A stretch of 64,000 bases of DNA, taken from contig NZ_JAMBNQ010000005.1 of NCBI RefSeq assembly GCF_023715155.1, forward strand, positions 107,433 through 171,432, read 5' to 3'. The position numbers and the translations under genes are program-made. Below, piece after piece: positions 34,103 to 44,066 of the stretch. The DNA is from Neobacillus mesonae (GTDB lineage Bacteria; Bacillota; Bacilli; Bacillales; Cytobacillaceae). The notes under the pieces were generated by a model. It had not been told where the DNA came from. It did no database searches and was given only the letters and a program-made list of their open reading frames with translations. The number at the start of each line of letters is the position of its first letter. The stretch's first letter is position 1.

Positions 34103-34630
34103 ATGGATATAGGGTCAAAAATACGTACGATTAGAAATAGAAAAAAAATAACGATAGCCCAAATGTGTGAAGGTACTGGACTATCTAAAGGATTTATCAG
34201 CAATGTTGAAAATAATAATACTTCACCATCGATCAATACCTTGCAGACCATAGCGAATTTTTTAAAGGTCCCTCTCCCCTATCTGCTTTTAGAAAAGGAT
34301 GAGCAAATGACAGTTATTCGAAAAAATGAAAGAGAATTTACGTTCTCTAAAAACCCTGAATTAAAGGTTGAGCATTTAGCATCTAGAGGGGGGCTGAGCT
34401 TAAGACTTGTGGAATTCCCCCCTGGATATTCAACAGGAGAACAAAAAGCACATGAAGGGGAAGAATGTCATTTAGTCTTAAAGGGAAAGATTCTTGCAGA
34501 ACAAGGGGAAGATTCCTATATTCTTGAAGAAGGAGACACTTTTAGCTGGTGTGCCAGTGTTCCTCATTTTGTAAAAAATATTGGAGATGAAACTGCTGAA
34601 GTATTAATTGCAGTTTATACGGAAAATTAA
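34103..34630 (+). CDS. XRE-cupin transcriptional regulator
   Basis: A 175-residue regulator with an N-terminal helix-turn-helix (about residues 6-58, ITIAQMCEGTGLSKGFISNVE) and a C-terminal cupin (about 95-172; GEQKAHEGEECHLVLKGK carries the His-Glu-His-like metal site, WCASVPHFVKN the last His). In this class the cupin senses a small ligand and adjusts repression. It faces the dioxygenase operon, whose intergenic region has repeated motifs, so it probably controls that operon and itself. The ATG at 34103 follows a GAGGTG SD by 6 bases; the GTG at 34094 overlaps the SD. Confidence 0.9.
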   Translation: MDIGSKIRTIRNRKKITIAQMCEGTGLSKGFISNVENNNTSPSINTLQTIANFLKVPLPYLLLEKDEQMTVIRKNEREFTFSKNPELKVEHLASRGGLSLRLVEFPPGYSTGEQKAHEGEECHLVLKGKILAEQGEDSYILEEGDTFSWCASVPHFVKNIGDETAEVLIAVYTEN

Positions 34631-34867
34631 AATTGATATACCTATATGGCTTCATTTTGGCTTTGTGATAAAAAGGGAACGGTTCCTTCCGTTCCCTTTT
34701 ATGTTATTAACTGAGACAGTTCTTTAAATTCTTCACATAATTTTTAGCATTTTTCATTGCTGTTACATAAAAAAAATCTACCAGCACAAAAAAACGATTA
34801 GCCCTTAGCTAGAGTACAAGCCGCTTTTTTGAATCGGAATATACTATTACAATAAGGGGTGAAAATC

Positions 34868-35440
34868 ATGAATCCTTGGTTCAACATTTCGTGTATTAGT
34901 GAACAGGAAGATCGACTAAAAAGTGCCATGCGTTTAGTTTGGGAACAACACGTTTACTGGACAAGAATGACAATCAACAGCATAGCATTTAATTTACCTG
35001 ATGTAGATGCGGTTACCGCACGTCTTCTTCGGAACGCTCCGGATATGGGAAATTTATTAATGCCTTTCTATGGAAATAAAATAGCAGCAAAATTCACCAG
35101 CTTAATAAGAGCGCACCTGGTAATTGCAGCGGAACTGGTTAAAGCTGCAAAAGCAAGTAATCAAAGAGCTGCTGCAGATGCAGAGAGAAGATGGTACGCC
35201 AATGGAGAAGAAATTGCCGAATTTTTAAGTAGAATAAATCCTTTTATATCAAGAAAGGAATTCCAAGAAATGTTTTTCGAACATCTGGCACTTACTAAAT
35301 CAGAAGCAGTATTGATTCTACAACAAGACTTTAAAGCAAGTATTACAGTATTTGACAAAATTGAAGCAGAAGCTTTAGAAATGTCGGATACTATTACGGG
35401 AGCAATTGTAAAACAATTTCAAAAAAAGTTTAAGATATAA
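34868..35440 (+). CDS. Conserved protein of unknown function, helical
   Basis: A 190-residue, largely helical protein. It begins MNPWFNISCISEQEDRLKSA and contains WEQHVYWTRMTINSIAF and FYGNKIAAKFTSLIRAHLVIAAELV. The repeated aromatic-His-Trp pattern (EQHVYWTR, RAHLVIAAEL) is reminiscent of DUF2935 and four-helix bundle metal proteins, but I am not able to name the family. It has a strong AAGGGGTGA SD 7 bases before ATG 34868; the GTG at 34859 overlaps that SD. Single gene followed by a terminator. Confidence 0.7.
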   Translation: MNPWFNISCISEQEDRLKSAMRLVWEQHVYWTRMTINSIAFNLPDVDAVTARLLRNAPDMGNLLMPFYGNKIAAKFTSLIRAHLVIAAELVKAAKASNQRAAADAERRWYANGEEIAEFLSRINPFISRKEFQEMFFEHLALTKSEAVLILQQDFKASITVFDKIEAEALEMSDTITGAIVKQFQKKFKI

Positions 35441-35532
35441 GAAGTATGGATTGAGAATAAGTTCAAAAATACATTTTTAACTGTTAAAATATTTTCGCCT
35501 AACCCTTTTGTGCCATATTCAGTTAGAAAAGT

Positions 35533-35564
35533 GAGGGTGTCCCATACTTTGGGACACCCTCTTT
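35533..35564. terminator. Bidirectional terminator
   Basis: GAGGGTGTCCCA (35533-35544) pairs perfectly with TGGGACACCCTC (35550-35561). It separates convergent genes. Confidence 0.9.
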
Positions 35565-35568
35565 AAGC

Positions 35569-36981
35569 TTATAGATATTTTCGATGGACACCCTTCCCAT
35601 CATAGGTAAACAGCATGGTTCTGTCCTCTATCTCAGTTTCCATATGAACAGGTCTGCCCCAAAGCTGGTGGATATATGGCAATACCTTTTCAAGGTATTT
35701 GACATCTAATTCTATCCCCTCATACCAATGTTTTAAATAAAGTTCACCGGTTTTCATATAATCGCCGTCATTGACAGTAATATATGGGAACCCTCCGTTT
35801 ACCCGCATATTCACTAATTGGTCACGTACCTTTTCCCATTCTTTATCAACGATTTTATAATCCCTTCCCTGTTTTTGGAAAAGATACATATCTTCCCTAA
35901 AGACAAGATCTTTAGTTAAATAGTTTCTAAGGAATGAAATATCAGATTCAATTTCACGCACTTCAAATATTTTTTCTCTGCCAGAGTTTGGCTCAACGCC
36001 CCTTCGTTTCATTTCTTCCGATGGATTATTATAGCGTTCTTCAATATCTTCAAAAATCTTTAATCCTAAATAATATGGGTTAATCCCAGTTTTTGAAGGC
36101 TGCACAACCCCTGCATTAAGTTTGGCAAACTCAATTGCTTCTCCACTGGTCAAATTCAATTCGCGAAGAATTCGTTGATGCCAATAGGATGCCCATCCCT
36201 CGTTCATGATTTTCGTTTCAAGCTGCGGCCAAAAATAAAGCATTTCCTCACGCATCATGGTGAGTATATCACGCTGCCAATCCTCTAATTCCCTGCTATA
36301 TGACTCGATAAACAATAATAAATCCTTCTCTGGTCTTGGCGGAAGTTTCTTTTTCCGAGGTTGTTTCGGAACCTCTTTTTCCTTCTCATCCAAATTCCAC
36401 AATTCATCATATGGTGTCGGCGAACGACGTTCCACTTCCTCTTCCTCATCGTCCTCCATGGACCAAGCAAGCTTCGGTCTCATCAAGGATGGGTCAATAT
36501 GTTCATCAATTGCTAGTACGGCATCAAGGAAGGACTCTACTTCTTTCTTTCCGTATTGAATTTCATATTGATGGATCCGGTCCGCCGTTGCAGCCATACT
36601 TTCCACCATATCCCGCTTTGTATTTTGAAAGCGGACATTATTTTTAAAGAAATCACAGTGAGCCAAAACGTGGGCAACAATAAGTTTGTTTTGGATTAAT
36701 GCATTGGAATCCAATAAAAACGCATAACATGGATTGGAGTTGATTACAAGCTCATATATTTTACTCAGCCCAAGGTCATAATGAAGTTTCATTTTGTGGA
36801 ATTGCTTACCAAAGCTCCAATGCGAAAACCGGGTTGGCATACCGTAAGCACCAAAGGTATAAATAATTTCAGCAGGACAAATTTCATAACGCATCGGATA
36901 AAAATCTAAACCAAAACCATTGGCGATTTCGGTTATTTCACTAATCGAATATTCGAGAGCTTTACGATCTTCCTCATTCAT
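35569..36981 (-). CDS. spoVR: Stage V sporulation protein R
   Basis: A 470-residue SpoVR/YcgB protein, needed for normal spore cortex in B. subtilis. Family segments include [24 protein letters not shown] (core [17 protein letters not shown]), [18 protein letters not shown], and the metal-like HVLAHCDFF; near 280 [13 protein letters not shown]. The central linker (about residues 175-225) is acidic then Lys/Pro-rich. The partners prkA and yhbH, which co-vary with spoVR in many bacteria, are about 18 kb away in this window rather than adjacent. The ATG at 36981 has a GGGGGG SD 9 bases upstream; the open frame extends ten codons further. Confidence 0.96.
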   Translation of the reverse strand: MNEEDRKALEYSISEITEIANGFGLDFYPMRYEICPAEIIYTFGAYGMPTRFSHWSFGKQFHKMKLHYDLGLSKIYELVINSNPCYAFLLDSNALIQNKLIVAHVLAHCDFFKNNVRFQNTKRDMVESMAATADRIHQYEIQYGKKEVESFLDAVLAIDEHIDPSLMRPKLAWSMEDDEEEEVERRSPTPYDELWNLDEKEKEVPKQPRKKKLPPRPEKDLLLFIESYSRELEDWQRDILTMMREEMLYFWPQLETKIMNEGWASYWHQRILRELNLTSGEAIEFAKLNAGVVQPSKTGINPYYLGLKIFEDIEERYNNPSEEMKRRGVEPNSGREKIFEVREIESDISFLRNYLTKDLVFREDMYLFQKQGRDYKIVDKEWEKVRDQLVNMRVNGGFPYITVNDGDYMKTGELYLKHWYEGIELDVKYLEKVLPYIHQLWGRPVHMETEIEDRTMLFTYDGKGVHRKYL

Positions 36982-37347
36982 CAACCGATTCCCCCCTTTA
37001 CCTCTTACCACAATGTATGAAGGAAAAGCATGAATGATGAAAAATAAGGTTATTTTTTAATCCCGCCATAATAAAAGGTGAGTACAATTTATGCCCTCAC
37101 CTTTTAACTCAATGTGAATTGAAGATTTTTTAGTAACTACTCATTGCTCAAGTTAAAGACGGTGTCCTTAATAGAGTTCTTAATTTGTACTCCACCTTAT
37201 CCATTAAGAATCCAGCTTTAATAGCCAACGTAATAAGAGCTGAAATTAAGCTAATAAGTATATGCAAAAATAATCCCCCCACATTGAAATTTAGTGTTAA
37301 AAAATCTAACACTAGGATTATTATCTGTCCATTGACTATATTTATTC
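36982..37347. other. Intergenic region between spoVR and the DUF3231 gene
   Basis: Contains a perfect hairpin AAAAGGTGAG (37073-37082) / CTCACCTTTT (37096-37105), likely the end of the DUF3231 transcript. On the minus strand a hydrophobic open stretch (LHILISLISALITLAIKAG, about 37160-37270) has no SD or clear start, so I do not call it as a gene. Confidence 0.5.
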
Positions 37348-38352
37348 TTATCGGTTTATTAATTTGTTTCGGTCCTCCGTCTGGGGGGGTTCTTCATACC
37401 ATCCGTTTTTAAACATAATTTCTAATCCTTCTTGACCATAAAAATAGACATCTTTTGCCAATAACGCTGTTTTTAAGGATAAATCATTTCTTAATGTAAA
37501 AAAAGTCCCAAAGCTATTTCCGACAATACTAAATCCATTAAGAAAGTCGATGCAAAACATCATTAACTTATCAGAAAATGGGGCCATCGTGGAAGTTGTT
37601 ACTGTGCTTCCTGACGTAGCCGAAAACTGAATATTATTTTCTAAAAGTAAATTCTGAAATACTTTTATATGCTTTTTGGCAATTTCCTTCCCTTTTTCAA
37701 AGTATTGCCTTACTTCTTTGTTCTGTGCACATTGAGCAAACCCGGTAATCAGCTGCATTCCGATATTATTTGCTTCAATACCATGATGAAGGAAGCCTAA
37801 CTCAATGTCATTTAAAGCTCTTTTCTCACCAAAAGGTGTAAATCCTTTCATATAGTTCTTATCTTTAATAATCTCAGTTGTCTTTGGCATGGTAACCTTA
37901 GGAGGTAGTGTAAGGATTCCTCTTTCAAGAAGATAAAGTGTTGATAGCTTGTATATCTTCTGAGTAATCACAGTCAGCCCTTCGTAAATCTTCATGACGT
38001 CGTCGTTATAGGCCATATTCATATTAATCGCATACAAGCCCATACTAACTTCTTTTAACATACGGACAAACATAATGTCAAAGCCATTGTCAAAAAGCTT
38101 AGGTGCTTCCAAATTTACATCTTCTTTTTTAAATCCGACAGGACATACCATTCCTTGTTGTTCAAAAATTTTTTCCATTTCCAATACATAATAATTCAGC
38201 TCTTGCCATAAACACCCTAATATATTTCTTGCCTGCTCATCATCTGCATGTTTGATAAAATATTCCAAAATCCTTAAAATAAGAGTTTTTTCTTGATAAG
38301 TCATCCAAAGTGTGCCTACTTCTGATGAACTTATTGGATTTGTTAAAATCAT
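37348..38352 (-). CDS. DUF3231 family protein
   Basis: A 334-residue protein made of two similar helical halves. Each has a WMTYQEKTLILRILEYF or LGFLHHGIEANNIGMQLITGF-like opening helix and a long DxxxY-type pattern, the layout of DUF3231, a family common in spore-formers and related to four-helix ferritin-like bundles. No experimental function is known to me. The ATG at 38352 is chosen because AGGAGG is 8 bases upstream; the GTG at 38361 overlaps the SD. Single gene. Confidence 0.85.
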   Translation of the reverse strand: MILTNPISSSEVGTLWMTYQEKTLILRILEYFIKHADDEQARNILGCLWQELNYYVLEMEKIFEQQGMVCPVGFKKEDVNLEAPKLFDNGFDIMFVRMLKEVSMGLYAINMNMAYNDDVMKIYEGLTVITQKIYKLSTLYLLERGILTLPPKVTMPKTTEIIKDKNYMKGFTPFGEKRALNDIELGFLHHGIEANNIGMQLITGFAQCAQNKEVRQYFEKGKEIAKKHIKVFQNLLLENNIQFSATSGSTVTTSTMAPFSDKLMMFCIDFLNGFSIVGNSFGTFFTLRNDLSLKTALLAKDVYFYGQEGLEIMFKNGWYEEPPQTEDRNKLINR

Positions 38353-38401
38353 CCATCCCACCTCCTACAATCATTTAAAATATTTCCAGAGGACAGAATA
38401 A

Positions 38402-39391
38402 CTATTCTGTTAAAAATATCCTCTGCGCAGCTTGGGCAAGCTTCAAACCAACATATTGATTTCTTTTCCACTCACTTTTAAAAACAGATATTGGCGGATT
38501 GGTTTCTCCTACTAAATAGCTGATTTCTATGGTCAGTGCCGGACGTCGATATTTGGTGATAAACCAGTCTGTAAATCCTCCTCCTGTCGCTTCCTTATCC
38601 GGATTAGCCAATCTATAGCCTGTTAAATGAGATATTTTTCGGGCAATTAAGTAATCGCGAAGGTAAAAGAAGCCATTTTTGTAACTCCAAAAGATTTCCC
38701 TTCCGGCTGAATGGTAGGCTGCTGCAATGGCTGGATTAATTTCAGCAATAAACTTCGTTAATGCTTTAACTTCCGCTGCTTCCAGCGGCTTTTTTCCTTT
38801 AAAGAATTTATAATATGGTTCCCTAGTGTTGGTAATCAGTTTATCCCAATCAGCCGGATATTGACGATTCAGATCGACGCCTTTTCCATTTGCCTTCCAT
38901 CCTTCAAAATTCATTCTGCCTCCGTTCATTTTAACCAATCGTTTTTGGTGTTGCAGTGGAAAAGAATTTAACTGATTTTGTTGGATTGTAACACCGTCTG
39001 GATTTAACATTGGTACAAACCAGATAGATACTTGATCCAGGATTTGCGTTAGCTCAGGACCAACTTTTCCTTGATTGTCATACGCATCCGCATAGGTCTC
39101 CAACATTTTCATGAGAAGCATGGTTGTCATCCATTCACGGCCATGATGGGAGCCAATTAAAACAATCGTTTTTTTTCCTTTGCCAAGCCTTGCAGCCCAG
39201 ATTTCTCTGCCGAATTCCGATTGACCGATAGATTTTACTTCCACCACATCTTCAAATTTATCTTTTATTTCGCTAATATCTTGGTTCAATTGTTCATATG
39301 TATAAGTTTGATTTGTTTCCACTATTTTTGCTGATGCTGAATGTTCAGACAACAAATAAATAATTAGTACTAACCCAATAAGTTTCTTCAT
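38402..39391 (-). CDS. Secreted M14 zinc carboxypeptidase
   Basis: A 329-residue exported metallopeptidase. A signal peptide (MKKLIGLVLIIYLLSEHSASA, shortened here to the hydrophobic core LIGLVLIIYLL) precedes the catalytic domain. Zinc ligands are in GSHHGREWMT (HxxE, about residue 80) and AYHSAGREIF (His about 222). GVDLNRQYPADW carries the substrate-binding Asn-Arg, and TIEISYLVGE holds the catalytic Glu (about 289). This subgroup includes gamma-D-glutamyl-diamino acid peptidases and carboxypeptidases acting on peptidoglycan peptides. No LysM domain is attached. GGGAGGG precedes the ATG. Confidence 0.92.
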   Translation of the reverse strand: MKKLIGLVLIIYLLSEHSASAKIVETNQTYTYEQLNQDISEIKDKFEDVVEVKSIGQSEFGREIWAARLGKGKKTIVLIGSHHGREWMTTMLLMKMLETYADAYDNQGKVGPELTQILDQVSIWFVPMLNPDGVTIQQNQLNSFPLQHQKRLVKMNGGRMNFEGWKANGKGVDLNRQYPADWDKLITNTREPYYKFFKGKKPLEAAEVKALTKFIAEINPAIAAAYHSAGREIFWSYKNGFFYLRDYLIARKISHLTGYRLANPDKEATGGGFTDWFITKYRRPALTIEISYLVGETNPPISVFKSEWKRNQYVGLKLAQAAQRIFLTE

Positions 39392-39528
39392 ACACCCTCC
39401 CTTATTTCAAAAAAATATACAGGTAATAGTTGAAAACCGCATTATTATTAGCTGTCCAACATTTTCTGCGAGTGTTATTTTAAAAATATCATACAATAAT
39501 CTCAACTCCTAATGAGGAGGAGAGAACA

Positions 39529-39783
39529 ATGAATAAAATGGATTACGATCGAGCGTTATTTTATACGCACAGATCAGAATGGGATAATTTGCTAATTTTG
39601 ATGGTACGTACAACTGACCACTTTCTTTCAAAGAAAATAGAGCATTTCCTGCATGCCTATAATTTTGAACGTGATTATACCGTGATTGAACAAAACCTAT
39701 ATAATCTCCTTCGTTACATCGACCATGCGAATGAGACGCTTGAAGAGGATATAAATGAGATACCGATGTATAGTCTTTCCTGA
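39529..39783 (+). CDS. yhdB: YhdB family protein
   Basis: An 84-residue protein starting MNKMDYDRALFYTHRSEWDN and rich in aromatic and acidic residues, matching B. subtilis YhdB as I recall it. It has no known function. It has an excellent GAGGAGG SD. A bidirectional terminator separates it from pgcA. Cytosolic, helical, no obvious active site. Confidence 0.85.
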   Translation: MNKMDYDRALFYTHRSEWDNLLILMVRTTDHFLSKKIEHFLHAYNFERDYTVIEQNLYNLLRYIDHANETLEEDINEIPMYSLS

Positions 39784-39835
39784 AAACATTAGTGGATACA
39801 TTTTTTTACTTAACCGGACCAGAGAATTCCACCAA

Positions 39836-39869
39836 AAAAGCACGGCTCTTTAACCTGAGCCGTGCTTTC
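39836..39869. terminator. Bidirectional terminator
   Basis: AAAAGCACGGCTC (39836-39847) pairs with GAGCCGTGCTTT (39857-39868), between yhdB and pgcA. Confidence 0.9.
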
Positions 39870-39877
39870 AAAGTGTT

Positions 39878-41611
39878 CTAAACTAATTTGATTTTTTGAT
39901 CAACAAGTTCCATAAATTCTCTTTCGATTGTCTCGAGTTTTACTTTACTCTTTTCAAGGCTGTCGCTTTTAACCCCAAAGTAGAATTTAACCTTTGGCTC
40001 CGTACCGGATGGCCGCAGGCAAACCCAGGTTCCATCATCGAAAATATACTTAAGAACATTGGATTTAGGTAAAGCAATTGTTTCTTCTCCATTTTCCGTA
40101 ACGCGTTTTCCGGTTAAATAATCTTCTGTTACCACTGTTTTAATTTGGCCTAATCCATTTAGCTGCTCACTGCGGAAAGAAGTTAATATACGCTGAATTT
40201 TTTCTGCTCCTTCTTTACCTTTCAGTGTTAAGGAACGAAGCCCTTCTTGATAATAACCGTATTTCTCAAATACATTCATTAATCCTTCATATAAGGACAT
40301 ACCTTGCTTTTTATAGTAAGCACAAACTTCTGCTGCCATCAGAGAAGCCTGAACAGCATCCTTATCACGAGCAAAATCCCCGATTAGATATCCATATGAC
40401 TCCTCATAACCAAACAAGAATGTATGATCGCCGCTTGCTTCATATTGTTTAATTTTTTCAGCAATAAACTTAAAGCCTGTCAGAACATCAATGGTTTCTA
40501 ATTGATAGGCAGAAGCAATCATTCTTCCCAGTTCAGATGTCACAATCGTTTTTAATACTACACCATTTTGAGGCAAAGTTCCTTTTTCTGTCTTTTGGGT
40601 TAGAAGGTAATCAAGCAATAATGCACCGGTCTGGTTGCCTGTTAAGACAACATATTCTCCCTCATGGTTTTTTACAGCTATTCCCAAGCGGTCTGCATCC
40701 GGATCCGTAGCAATTAAGATGTCAGCTCCCACTTTTTTCCCGTCCCGGATTGCCAGCTCAAAGGCAGCGTGTTCTTCTGGATTTGGACTTTTTACCGTTG
40801 AAAAATTCGAATCAGGAAGCTCCTGTTCTTTTACCACTGTCACATTTTGATAGCCCAAAGCAGAAAGCGCTGCCCGTACAGGCTTATTAGCTGTTCCATG
40901 CAATGGTGTAAAAACAATCTTAATATCCGTTTCCTTTGCCAGGCCCGGGTTTTCGGAAATCGTTTTTAACTTTTCAATATATACCTGATCAATTTCTGAT
41001 CCGATGGTTTTAATCAATCCTGAAGAACGTAAGGTTTCCTCGCTCTCCACTTCAATCAATAATTCATTTTCAATTTCATTCACCTTAACAATTAATTCAT
41101 CAGCTTCTTTAGGAGGCAATTGTCCTCCGTCAGAGCCATATACTTTATATCCGTTATATTCAGGCGGATTGTGGCTTGCTGTAACAACAATACCTGAAAA
41201 AGCATGTAAATGTCTTAAGGCAAATGAAAGTTCAGGCGTTGGTCTTAGCTCATCAAATACATAAGTTTGAATCCCTCTTGTTGCTAGGGTTTTCGCAGCT
41301 TCTACTGCAAATTCCGGAGATTTACGGCGTGAATCAAAGGCTATAACAACGCCGCGCTTTTTCGCTTCTTCACCAAATTGTTCTATGTATGCTGCAAGTC
41401 CGGCCGAAGCCTTGCGGATAGTATAAATGTTCATTCTGTTAGTTCCAGCACCGATTTCACCACGCATGCCTCCGGTACCAAACTCTAAATTCTTGTAAAA
41501 GGCTTCCTCAAGTATTTTTTCATCTTGTGTTAAGGATTGCAGCTGGTGCTTTAATTCTTCATCCAATCCTTTAAATTCCATCCAGCTCTTTGCTGCTGTT
41601 TTCCAATCCAT
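39878..41611 (-). CDS. pgcA: Alpha-phosphoglucomutase / phosphomannomutase
   Basis: A 577-residue enzyme of the alpha-D-phosphohexomutase superfamily that interconverts glucose-6-phosphate and glucose-1-phosphate for UDP-glucose, teichoic acid and glycolipid synthesis. Motifs in order: [11 protein letters not shown] near residue 45, the phosphoserine loop [14 protein letters not shown] near 142, the metal-binding [10 protein letters not shown] near 300, the sugar-binding GYEESYGY near 410, and the phosphate-binding [12 protein letters not shown] near 537. The ATG at 41611 is 10 bases after GGAGGG. It is single and has its own terminator. Confidence 0.97.
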   Translation of the reverse strand: MDWKTAAKSWMEFKGLDEELKHQLQSLTQDEKILEEAFYKNLEFGTGGMRGEIGAGTNRMNIYTIRKASAGLAAYIEQFGEEAKKRGVVIAFDSRRKSPEFAVEAAKTLATRGIQTYVFDELRPTPELSFALRHLHAFSGIVVTASHNPPEYNGYKVYGSDGGQLPPKEADELIVKVNEIENELLIEVESEETLRSSGLIKTIGSEIDQVYIEKLKTISENPGLAKETDIKIVFTPLHGTANKPVRAALSALGYQNVTVVKEQELPDSNFSTVKSPNPEEHAAFELAIRDGKKVGADILIATDPDADRLGIAVKNHEGEYVVLTGNQTGALLLDYLLTQKTEKGTLPQNGVVLKTIVTSELGRMIASAYQLETIDVLTGFKFIAEKIKQYEASGDHTFLFGYEESYGYLIGDFARDKDAVQASLMAAEVCAYYKKQGMSLYEGLMNVFEKYGYYQEGLRSLTLKGKEGAEKIQRILTSFRSEQLNGLGQIKTVVTEDYLTGKRVTENGEETIALPKSNVLKYIFDDGTWVCLRPSGTEPKVKFYFGVKSDSLEKSKVKLETIEREFMELVDQKIKLV

Positions 41612-42011
41612 TCTAATAGTTCCCTCCAATTTTTATGTACTTTAATATTCTTTCTTAGTTGTACGGGGTAACTCCTTTAAATATAGCTTAAAATAAAACG
41701 ACAATTTTTGCGAAAATATATTTATCCCGCTTTACGGGCAGTAAGGCCTCCCCTTCAAGGTTTAGCGTAAGCGTGTACAGCTTGCCGTATGCGCCTGTTT
41801 GAAGAGATCAGCTAAACTGCCGAACGGAAGCGGTGATTAGCCTAAGCTAACCCGTATTTGTATTGACTCTAAATTGGTGCGTTTTCAGAGTCAGTAAAAA
41901 TGGACTAACAATCATTGAAGATAAAAAAACTCTCCCGATTGAAGTTTCACTTTATTTTCCATTATCATTTTACCAAAATAAAAAAAAAGAAAAAGCCTTT
42001 GACGGCTTTTT
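41612..42011. other. Intergenic region with a probable dispersed repeat
   Basis: A 400-base gap between pgcA and yhcU. About 41725-41935 is more GC-rich than its flanks and holds a short hairpin (CCCG CTTTA CGGG near 41727-41739) and AGCGTAAGCG-type palindromic pieces. It resembles intergenic elements seen in Bacillaceae from memory. No gene is supported. Confidence 0.4.
41980..42011 (-). terminator. Terminator of yhcU
   Basis: AAAAAGCC (41990-41997) pairs with GGCTTTTT (42004-42011), and A-runs upstream give the minus-strand U-tract. Confidence 0.75.
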
Positions 42012-42410
42012 CTAAATAAGCAGTTCATTATCTGCTTTTGAATAAATACTTAACATCACTGGCTTCATATTTTTCGCAGTTTCAAACTGCTCAAATTCAA
42101 ATGGAAAAAATAATCCTAAATCATTGAGATTTGCTGCATTTTTATTAAAAACCTCAGCATACTCTTCATTAAGTTGAGGTGATTCTAAAATAGAAATAAT
42201 AGTTTGAATGCTAGTCATTACTTGAAAGGCATCCTTTAAGGTGCCAATCTCTTCAAACTGTTTTTTCGACGTATTCAATACTTTCAGTTTTTCAAACTGT
42301 GAAATCTCATTGTCAGTAAAATAAAGTGGAAATATATTTGAATAAATATACCTCACAAGTTCACAGATTTCTTCCTCTTGACTTGGTGTCGAGGCAAAAA
42401 CTATTTTCAC
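42012..42410 (-). CDS. yhcU: YhcU-like protein (DUF5365-type)
   Basis: A 132-residue cytosolic protein that starts MKIVFASTPSQEEEICELVR and has several acidic helices. Position next to and divergent from the yhcT pseudouridine synthase, as well as length, match B. subtilis YhcU. No function is known. The GTG at 42410 has an AAGGGTGG SD. Confidence 0.75.
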   Translation of the reverse strand: MKIVFASTPSQEEEICELVRYIYSNIFPLYFTDNEISQFEKLKVLNTSKKQFEEIGTLKDAFQVMTSIQTIISILESPQLNEEYAEVFNKNAANLNDLGLFFPFEFEQFETAKNMKPVMLSIYSKADNELLI

Positions 42411-42519
42411 TTATAACCCACCCTTGCAATCGCTTTTTTCTCTAATTAAATATATGATAAGGATAACATAATTAAGAATGCCATGACGGTGGTAATTAGT
42501 GGAGATAGAAGGAGTTCTT

Positions 42520-43443
42520 ATGATACAAACAATGCGTTTTGGCGAATGGTTCCAAATTTTAATACCTAAGAAATGGGAAGGGAAATCCATCGAAGAGTTA
42601 TTTCGGCAGGAATGGGAGATCCCCAAAAAACTTACTCATGCCTTTCGGATGGAAAAAAGTGTTCAGGTTAATGGAAATGATGTCAACTGGACTACTTCTC
42701 TTTCAGCAGGTGAAAAATTACAAATTCGTGCATTTAATGAAGAAGACATACAGTTTCCTCCCCATTATCGTGAAATGGAAGTTCTTTATGAAGATGATCA
42801 CTTAATGGTCGTCAATAAACCGCCATTTTTGAAAACCCATCCAAATGATGCAAATATGGAGACAGATACCCTTTTAAATATGGCACAATATCATATGCTG
42901 GCAAATGGCGAGTTAAGAAATATCAGACAGATTCATCGATTAGATCGTGATACTTCCGGTGCGATAGTATTTGGAAAACATGCTTTGGCCGGTGCTATTT
43001 TAGATAACATGCTGGCTAAACGTGAAATGAAAAGGACCTATGCTGCGATGGTCGAAGGTATCCTGAGAAAAAAATCAGGAATTATAAATGAACCCATTGG
43101 CCGTGACCGGCATCATCCGACAAAAAGGAGAGTTTCTCCTTCCGGCCAGTCCGCTGTAACACACTATCAGGTACTTGCGGAAGATAAACGAAGAAATTTC
43201 TCCTATATTAAAGCTTGGCTGGAAACAGGAAGAACTCATCAAATCCGGGTCCATTTAAGTCATCTTGGGCATCCGTTGGCAGGGGATCCCCTTTATGGCG
43301 GAAAACCCATTATTACAAGACAAGCACTCCATGCGGGCAAGCTTGAATTTCCCCATCCGTTTACAGGAGAAAACATCCGGGTGTTTGCTCCCTTTACAGA
43401 TAATCCAGTTATTTTTAAACATATTGATGTTTATTCACTATAA
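42520..43443 (+). CDS. yhcT: RluD/RluA-family pseudouridine synthase (YhcT-like)
   Basis: A 307-residue enzyme that isomerises uridine in structured RNA, probably rRNA. An N-terminal S4-like part (EELFRQEWEIPKKLTHAFR) precedes the catalytic domain. The catalytic Asp is in IHRLDRDTSGAIVF (about residue 141). GRTHQIRVHLSHLGHPLAGD (about 229) is the RluA hallmark. The ATG at 42520 follows GAAGGAG by 5 bases; the upstream GTG at 42499 lacks a SD. A terminator follows. The target site is not decided by sequence. Confidence 0.93.
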   Translation: MIQTMRFGEWFQILIPKKWEGKSIEELFRQEWEIPKKLTHAFRMEKSVQVNGNDVNWTTSLSAGEKLQIRAFNEEDIQFPPHYREMEVLYEDDHLMVVNKPPFLKTHPNDANMETDTLLNMAQYHMLANGELRNIRQIHRLDRDTSGAIVFGKHALAGAILDNMLAKREMKRTYAAMVEGILRKKSGIINEPIGRDRHHPTKRRVSPSGQSAVTHYQVLAEDKRRNFSYIKAWLETGRTHQIRVHLSHLGHPLAGDPLYGGKPIITRQALHAGKLEFPHPFTGENIRVFAPFTDNPVIFKHIDVYSL

Positions 43444-43470
43444 AAGCCTCCCGAATCCGGGAGGCTTTAA
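43443..43470. terminator. Bidirectional terminator
   Basis: AAGCCTCCCG pairs perfectly with CGGGAGGCTT (43444-43453 / 43458-43467). Confidence 0.9.
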
Positions 43471-43486
43471 GTTCCATTTTATTTAG

Positions 43487-43741
43487 TTAATCCGCTTTTT
43501 TAAAGGCCCTCATGATGAAGCTTAAGAGGAGTACTAATACGGCCGAACCTATGATTGCCGGGATAATCGCAAAATCAGCCACATGCGGTCCCCAGTTTCC
43601 TAAAATAGCTGTTCCAAGCCATGCCCCGATAAATCCAGCAATGATATTACCAATAATGCCTCCTGGAATATTCCTTCCGACAACTAGACCTGCTAACCAT
43701 CCAATGATCCCTCCGACGATTAATGACCAAATAAAACCCAT
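43487..43741 (-). CDS. GlsB/YeaQ/YmgE family membrane protein
   Basis: An 84-residue protein with three membrane helices and the glycine-rich family pattern IVGGIIGWLAGLVVGR, then GGIIGNIIAGFIGAWLG. Annotated in databases as transglycosylase-associated protein, although function is unknown; several members are stress-induced. The ATG at 43741 lies 9 bases after AAGGAG; the GTG at 43750 is in the spacer. Confidence 0.9.
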   Translation of the reverse strand: MGFIWSLIVGGIIGWLAGLVVGRNIPGGIIGNIIAGFIGAWLGTAILGNWGPHVADFAIIPAIIGSAVLVLLLSFIMRAFKKAD

Positions 43742-44066
43742 TAAGAACACTCCTTTTTAAGTATTCAGTATTCATTGACTTAGGTTGTGCTTTCATGCAC
43801 TTAAGACCAGGAAATTAAATTCCCGTCTATACAGTTTACAATACCCAATTTTTCATTTTATACTCATAAAATTCTCTAGGTACATTCATACATAAATTAA
43901 AATACACCAGGAAACAGTAATAGTAAAATAGGAATTTAATACTTTTCAGAAAATTCTAATGTTAAGTTTTTGTAAATTTTGTTAAGATAGTTTCATTTTT
44001 CGACAATGATTCGATAAAATGGTTAAGTTGATTTAGGTATTTATCTGAAAGATGGAGGTACATATT
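43742..44066. other. Promoter-containing gap before the phosphate transport operon
   Basis: About 325 AT-rich bases between divergent genes. Short TTAAGW-type direct repeats near 43960-43990 could be regulator sites, but I see no clear match to a known operator. Confidence 0.35.

Noticed and set aside
37160..37400. Hydrophobic open stretch on the minus strand, and an open frame on the plus strand (37185-37412)
   Set aside because: Neither has a SD, both overlap the end of the DUF3231 gene, and composition is explained by AT-rich DNA.
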